A stretch of DNA of 64,000 bases from Clostridiales bacterium (GTDB lineage: Bacteria; Bacillota_A; Clostridia; Oscillospirales; Oscillospiraceae), in assembly GCA_004553625.1 (NCBI GenBank), contig SFKX01000002.1:1-64000 (forward strand), in the 5' to 3' direction. The stretch's first letter is position 1, and every line of letters starts with the position of its first letter. A program made the position numbers and the translations under genes. Below, piece after piece: positions 60,581 through 64,000 of the stretch. The notes under the pieces were generated by a model that did no database searches, had not been told where the DNA came from, and saw nothing but the letters and a program-made list of their open reading frames with translations.

Positions 60581-61298
60581 CGCGCTCCACCTCCTTCGCA
60601 AGCTCTGCGGCCGGTTCAAAGTTTCGCCCCGAATTAAACGTCTTGATCCTGGATCGCTTGATCGGGTCCACAACAGGGCAGTCCTCTGGGCGGCAGAAGG
60701 TTATAACGCCCTGTTTCATAACTGGCCGCCATAGCCGCTCATAGAGCATGCCGTCGCCGCTCTCGTCCGGGTAGGTGAAGCCGTGTACCATGAGCCCGAG
60801 CGGCATGTCCGGCGCATTGTCATAGAAACCCTCGCCCTCGGAAAAAGCGCAGGGTTCGACGTATCCCTGGCATTCACGCGCACCGAGATAGATATCGCGC
60901 CGCCCGCCGCGCTCAAGCATACGCCTCGCGATGAAATAGTGCTTGTTCTCGTCCCTGTCCCCGGTGAGGTCGGGCCTATGCTCGTTCCACTCGAAGTGCG
61001 CCCTGAGCCTGTACTCCACATTGACAAGGTAGGTGTAGAACGACAGGTCGTTCTTGCCGTCGTTATAGCGAATGGGGCGTATGCCTTTGCTCTCAGTCTC
61101 GATGGCTCGCATCACGCGCAGCTCGTCCGGGTACCAGATAAATGTCGGTTTCCAGTAACAGCTCTCGAGTATGCCCTTGAGCGCCTGATATGTGGGCACG
61201 GGATAGCTGCACTTTTCGCCGCCTACCCTGGTTATCGGTTCGCTGAAGAGGGCGTAACGTCCCCATATTCGCAGCTCGACGGAATTAGAAAACCGCAA
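60567..61298 (-). CDS. cas5c: Type I-C CRISPR-associated protein Cas5c, pre-crRNA endonuclease
   Basis: 243 residues. VELRIWGRYALFSEP begins the RAMP fold, YPVPTYQALKGILESCYWKP is the conserved catalytic-loop region, and the C-terminal REC­-type segment ends GLA. In I-C systems Cas5 replaces Cas6 and cleaves the repeat stem-loop, then stays bound to the crRNA handle. The start is taken as TTG 61298, which has AAAGGAGG 7 bases upstream; the in-frame GTG at 61319 would read through that ribosome site. Overlaps cas8c by 14 bases. Confidence 0.94.
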   Translation of the reverse strand: MRFSNSVELRIWGRYALFSEPITRVGGEKCSYPVPTYQALKGILESCYWKPTFIWYPDELRVMRAIETESKGIRPIRYNDGKNDLSFYTYLVNVEYRLRAHFEWNEHRPDLTGDRDENKHYFIARRMLERGGRRDIYLGARECQGYVEPCAFSEGEGFYDNAPDMPLGLMVHGFTYPDESGDGMLYERLWRPVMKQGVITFCRPEDCPVVDPIKRSRIKTFNSGRNFEPAAELAKEVERDGLA

Positions 61299-61315
61299 AT
61301 TCTCTCCTCCTTTCT

Positions 61316-63613
61316 TCACTGAAACATATCCTCAAGCGGCAACGGGTCAAAGACCACCCCGGTGCCGTGACCATCATAATAGTTCTCCCGCAGCACGTTC
61401 ACTGCGCCGTCCAACGTGGTGTACACGGCACCGCCAAGCCGCTTCAGCTCGCCGTGGCCGAGCTGCACCGTATAAGCCTGGAGAGTGTGAAAGAGCTGCG
61501 GCGCAGTCTCACCAGAAAGCAGCTGCGTGATGAGCTCCCGGCCCTCTCCGTATGGCACGAGCACGCTTATACCGTTGTCCGGTACGGACTCAAAAATGCC
61601 CTCTGCCGTGCCGAAAGCCTGACGCAGCAAATATCTCGGCGGTACGTTGCCGTTGGCGGCCAGCGCTTTTACTCCCTGCTCGTTTTCCGAGAGCAGATCT
61701 GCGAGCCTGACGCGGCAGCCCTCCGCGCCCCTCGCCGGATACTCCATCTCGCTTTTGCAGAAGCTCCGGTTGTAAAACAGCTCGTAATACTTGTCTGCCG
61801 CCGATATGCCCAACCAGTCCGTGTCCTGCGGCATCATGCACAGCAGGTCGTCCGTAGCTATGCGGGCCTCGTCGATCTCCGGCAGGTACGAGAGATCCTC
61901 GTCCGCTTTCACCAGATACAGGACGCCATTCCCGCCGCCGCCGTGCCTGTGGCAGCGCCCGGCGGTCTGTACGGCGTTGACTATCCCCGCCAGAGAGCGC
62001 AGCGCACAGTCGAAATCCAGGTCTACGCCTGCCTCGATGAGCTGTGTGCTGACGCAGACGACTCGCGAGCGTCCATCGTCAAGCAGCGCCTGAATTTCGC
62101 AAAGCAGCTCGCTCCTGTGCCTCGGGCAGAGCCGGGTCGTGAGGCAGAAGATGCGCACATCGCCGCCGAGCCGCTCCTTCAGCTCATCGTACAGCCTGAC
62201 CGCTCCGGATTTCGTGTTCATCACGGCCAAAACGCTGCGGTGTTCGTCGGACAGGCCGCTTACCAGCTCTGCCAGCTCGGGTATGCTGACCGCGCCGCCC
62301 CTGCAGCGGCTGGCGTCGCAGCGGACGCGCTTGAGCTTTTCAAACAGCAGAGGATAGTCCGGGATGATGTCGCAGCCCTCTGAAAGCCTGAGCGGGTGCT
62401 TGAGTCCGCCCAGCGCGGGCTGGGTGGCCGTGCACAGCACCACGACGCAGCCGAACAGCTCCGCAAGGGTGTTGACGGCGAGGTTAAAGAGGTACGTGTG
62501 CCTGAGCGGCAGGGCCTGTATCTCGTCAAACAGCAGCACGGAACCGGGCAGCGCTGCCAGCCTGCGCACGTTCTGCCGCGGTGCGGCAAAGAGCGTGTCC
62601 AGCAGCTGGGCCATGGTGGTGCAAACGACAGGCGCGCCCTCCCATCGGCTGCTCCTGGCAAGGTAAAGCGGCTCTTCCGCGCCGGTGTCGGCTATGAAAT
62701 CCGAGTGGTGCTCAAGCACATACTCGATGCCAAGCGCCTCGCGGATGCGCTCCGCGTTTTGGCCTGTTATTGACTTGTAGGGTGCAAAGTAGAATATGTG
62801 CCGTGCGTTGATGCCCTGCGCCGCCCTGAGGCAGAAACGCAGGCCCGCATAGGTCTTGCCCGCGCCCGTGGGCAGACAGAGCCTGTAGATCCCCGGCTTC
62901 ACGCCGGCCCCGGCGTCCCGGCAGCGCTCAGAGAGCTCACGCCGCAGGGCATCTATGGGGTGCCTCTCTGGCAGAGCGCTAATGTGCGTCTCGGCCCTTT
63001 CGGCAAGCTCTGCCCAGAGCTGCGCCCTGGCCTCACCACAGTCACGCTTTGGGAGCGGCTGCCCGTCCATAAAGCAGGCCGTGTCCGTCCAGTCGGCGTC
63101 CACAAGAGCACTGAAAAGCAGGCGCTGTACAAAACCGCGGGCAAACTCGCGCTGCGCCGGATCGGAGTCAAAGCGCCTCAGCGACTGGTGGAGAGCCTTC
63201 GCTTCCTCCGCAGCCTGGTCGAGCAGCTCCAGGGCCTCGGCCTCCGGCAGCACATCGGCGAAAAAGCGCCGGACGCTCTCCTCGTAATGCTCCTTAGCGT
63301 CATCTGAGCTTATGCGGTCGCGCCAGCTCTCGTGGCCGAGAGGCGAGATCATGTCGCACCTGCAGCCGTGGTGGCAGCCGACGGCGAGCGCCGCCATCTG
63401 GGCGGCAAGATATTTGCTGCTCTTCCCAGCTTGCCCCTTTTCCAGCAGCCAGCGCATACCGGCGGAGGAATGGTTTACCCGTTTGTCGGATTCGCCGCGG
63501 ACGCGTCTCTGACAGTCGAGTGCCCCCTTGCCCAAATCGTGTATTAACCCAGTGAGATACCCCAGCTTCTCCAGTCTGACCTCCGCGCAGACCTCAGAGC
63601 AGAGCCGCGCCAC
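61316..63613 (-). CDS. cas3: CRISPR-associated helicase/nuclease Cas3 (type I-C); true N-terminus probably upstream
   Basis: 765 residues from GTG 63613. HD nuclease domain (LIHDLGKG near the N-terminus, then GCHHGC), then SF2 helicase: Walker A LPTGAGKTYAG, DEIQ Walker B (LLFDEIQAL), SAT-like CTATQP and QTAGRCHRHGGG motif VI. It degrades target DNA recruited by Cascade. The frame continues 5' to 63679 with a family-like beginning, AHRIEG then TEHSKN, that supplies expected HD-domain His residues, but no ATG/GTG/TTG precedes it: the candidate start is CTG 63679, 9 bases after GAGG, directly behind an in-frame stop. A one-base indel is the alternative. Confidence 0.93.
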   Translation of the reverse strand: MARLCSEVCAEVRLEKLGYLTGLIHDLGKGALDCQRRVRGESDKRVNHSSAGMRWLLEKGQAGKSSKYLAAQMAALAVGCHHGCRCDMISPLGHESWRDRISSDDAKEHYEESVRRFFADVLPEAEALELLDQAAEEAKALHQSLRRFDSDPAQREFARGFVQRLLFSALVDADWTDTACFMDGQPLPKRDCGEARAQLWAELAERAETHISALPERHPIDALRRELSERCRDAGAGVKPGIYRLCLPTGAGKTYAGLRFCLRAAQGINARHIFYFAPYKSITGQNAERIREALGIEYVLEHHSDFIADTGAEEPLYLARSSRWEGAPVVCTTMAQLLDTLFAAPRQNVRRLAALPGSVLLFDEIQALPLRHTYLFNLAVNTLAELFGCVVVLCTATQPALGGLKHPLRLSEGCDIIPDYPLLFEKLKRVRCDASRCRGGAVSIPELAELVSGLSDEHRSVLAVMNTKSGAVRLYDELKERLGGDVRIFCLTTRLCPRHRSELLCEIQALLDDGRSRVVCVSTQLIEAGVDLDFDCALRSLAGIVNAVQTAGRCHRHGGGGNGVLYLVKADEDLSYLPEIDEARIATDDLLCMMPQDTDWLGISAADKYYELFYNRSFCKSEMEYPARGAEGCRVRLADLLSENEQGVKALAANGNVPPRYLLRQAFGTAEGIFESVPDNGISVLVPYGEGRELITQLLSGETAPQLFHTLQAYTVQLGHGELKRLGGAVYTTLDGAVNVLRENYYDGHGTGVVFDPLPLEDMFQ

Positions 63614-63718
63614 ATTTTTGCTGTGCTCCGTAAGAGACTGTTCGGCGTCGCTGCCCTCTATCCTGTGTGCAATAAGCAGTCAGCATCACCTCGTATTTGT
63701 TTTAATGTTATTGCAATA

Positions 63719-63747
63719 ATTATGATACCAAGATGAGGCAATGTCAA
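63719..63747 (-). promoter_or_regulatory. SigA-type promoter of the cas operon
   Basis: On the minus strand TTGACA (63747-63742), a 17-bp spacer and CATAAT (63724-63719), about 40 bases before the CTG at 63679. It drives the seven cas genes. Confidence 0.8.
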
Positions 63748-63832
63748 GCTAAATCTGGAAATGCAAAGTGTCTTTGCGTTATTGCCATGATGGCTATAAA
63801 ATGATAAAATGAAATGCACTCGCAGAGTGCTT

Positions 63833-63863
63833 GTCGTGCTGACTCAGGCACGTGGATTGAAAT
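63833..63863 (+). repeat. Solitary type I-C-like CRISPR repeat
   Basis: 31 bases beginning GTCGTGCTGACTCAGGCAC and ending GTGGATTGAAAT, the canonical I-C repeat tail. The main array has GTGGATAGAAAT and a different stem. It lies on the opposite strand to the main array, upstream of the cas operon, preceded by an AT-rich stretch and a GCACTC/GAGTGC hairpin. No second copy is in the window. Confidence 0.6.
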
Positions 63864-63881
63864 GTTTTCATGTTCTTGCGC

Positions 63882-63920
63882 AAAAAAGCGGCAGCCGGCA
63901 GATCCGGCTGCTGTCTTTTT
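63882..63920. terminator. Bidirectional terminator-like hairpin
   Basis: CGGCAGCCGG pairs with CCGGCTGCTG, with A6 on the left and T5 on the right. It follows the solitary repeat. Confidence 0.7.
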
Positions 63921-63946
63921 ACTCTCATCGAATCGAGGCAAAACGA

Positions 63947-64000
63947 ATGACAGAAGTGGTCGCGGCCCTCATTTGGGAGGGCGGGAGGTTCATGATATGC
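63947..64000 (+). CDS. NUDIX hydrolase (MutT-like), N-terminal 18 residues only
   Basis: ATG 63947 with GAGG about 9 bases upstream opens TEVVAALIWEGGRFMIC, the usual first strand of MutT-like (deoxy)nucleoside triphosphate pyrophosphohydrolases, which remove oxidised nucleotides. The gene runs off the right edge, so the NUDIX box itself is not visible. Confidence 0.65.
   Translation, partial: MTEVVAALIWEGGRFMIC

Larger units (their letters stand above)
47884..64000. mobile_element. Candidate recombinase-bearing element inserted in spoVT (right end not in view)
   Basis: The left boundary is the recombinase-SpoVT junction near 47880-47890. Behind it are a large serine recombinase, a DUF4143 ATPase, primase/helicase genes and a sigma-like regulator: an integrative-element gene set with no tail, capsid or conjugation genes visible. 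The type I-C CRISPR-Cas locus (54.8-63.7 kb) follows. The right junction, which should carry the first about 28 codons of spoVT on the minus strand, is not found up to 64000. Whether cas genes lie inside the element is therefore inferred. Confidence 0.5.

Overview
The window reads as a GC-rich, anaerobic, endospore-forming member of the Clostridia, most likely Oscillospiraceae-like. This is inferred from gene content: a group B-type [FeFe] hydrogenase, oxygen-independent HemZ, ferredoxin/flavodoxin proteins, a 4-hydroxybutyryl-CoA dehydratase-type flavoprotein, a CD1247-type acidic zinc-ribbon protein and a spoVT sporulation gene. No rRNA or tRNA gene was recognised. Reading is by eye, without database searches.

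Layout. 1-2833: C-terminal part of a very large, probably secreted surface protein. 2.9-6.5 kb: FeoB-associated-type Cys-rich peptide, hydrogenase with an ECF-type membrane protein, and a PadR regulator/membrane protein pair. 6.6-20.9 kb: asparaginase (minus), then proB-proA-proC, pyruvate carboxylase and a tightly overlapping run (hemZ, nucleoside kinase, two flavoproteins, a P-loop kinase, an SDR). 21-31 kb: DUF4914 protein, a minus-strand cluster (flavodoxin, EEP hydrolase, MBL hydrolase, DMT transporter), an aspartate-pathway cluster (ACT protein, hom, lysC), a polysaccharide deacetylase and a CyuA-like desulfidase. 31-47 kb: AbfD-like dehydratase, EFR1 ferredoxin, coaD, a YtoI-like regulator, rhaD with a GH3 glycosidase, DacF, a ComEA-like HHH protein with a two-component system and GerMN lipoprotein, an M24 peptidase, efp, the CD1247-like protein and a Crp/Fnr regulator.

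47.4-64 kb is accessory. Its left edge is the most striking feature: a large serine recombinase whose C-terminus is, in frame, the last about 151 residues of the sporulation regulator SpoVT. The first about 28 SpoVT residues are absent from the window. The simplest reading is that a recombinase-bearing element has inserted inside spoVT, as skin does in sigK, and that the 5' part of spoVT lies beyond 64000. Behind the recombinase are an AAA/DUF4143 ATPase, a replication module (CHC2 zinc-finger primase piece, SF3 helicase), a sigma-region-4-like protein, a 12-repeat CRISPR array and a complete type I-C cas operon (cas3-cas5c-cas8c-cas7c-cas4-cas1-cas2) driven from a consensus promoter. A solitary, differently sequenced I-C-type repeat and the start of a NUDIX gene close the window. 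If the CRISPR-Cas locus lies within the element, an entire immune system would sit inside a gene needed for spore development. Whether it does cannot be settled without the right-hand junction.
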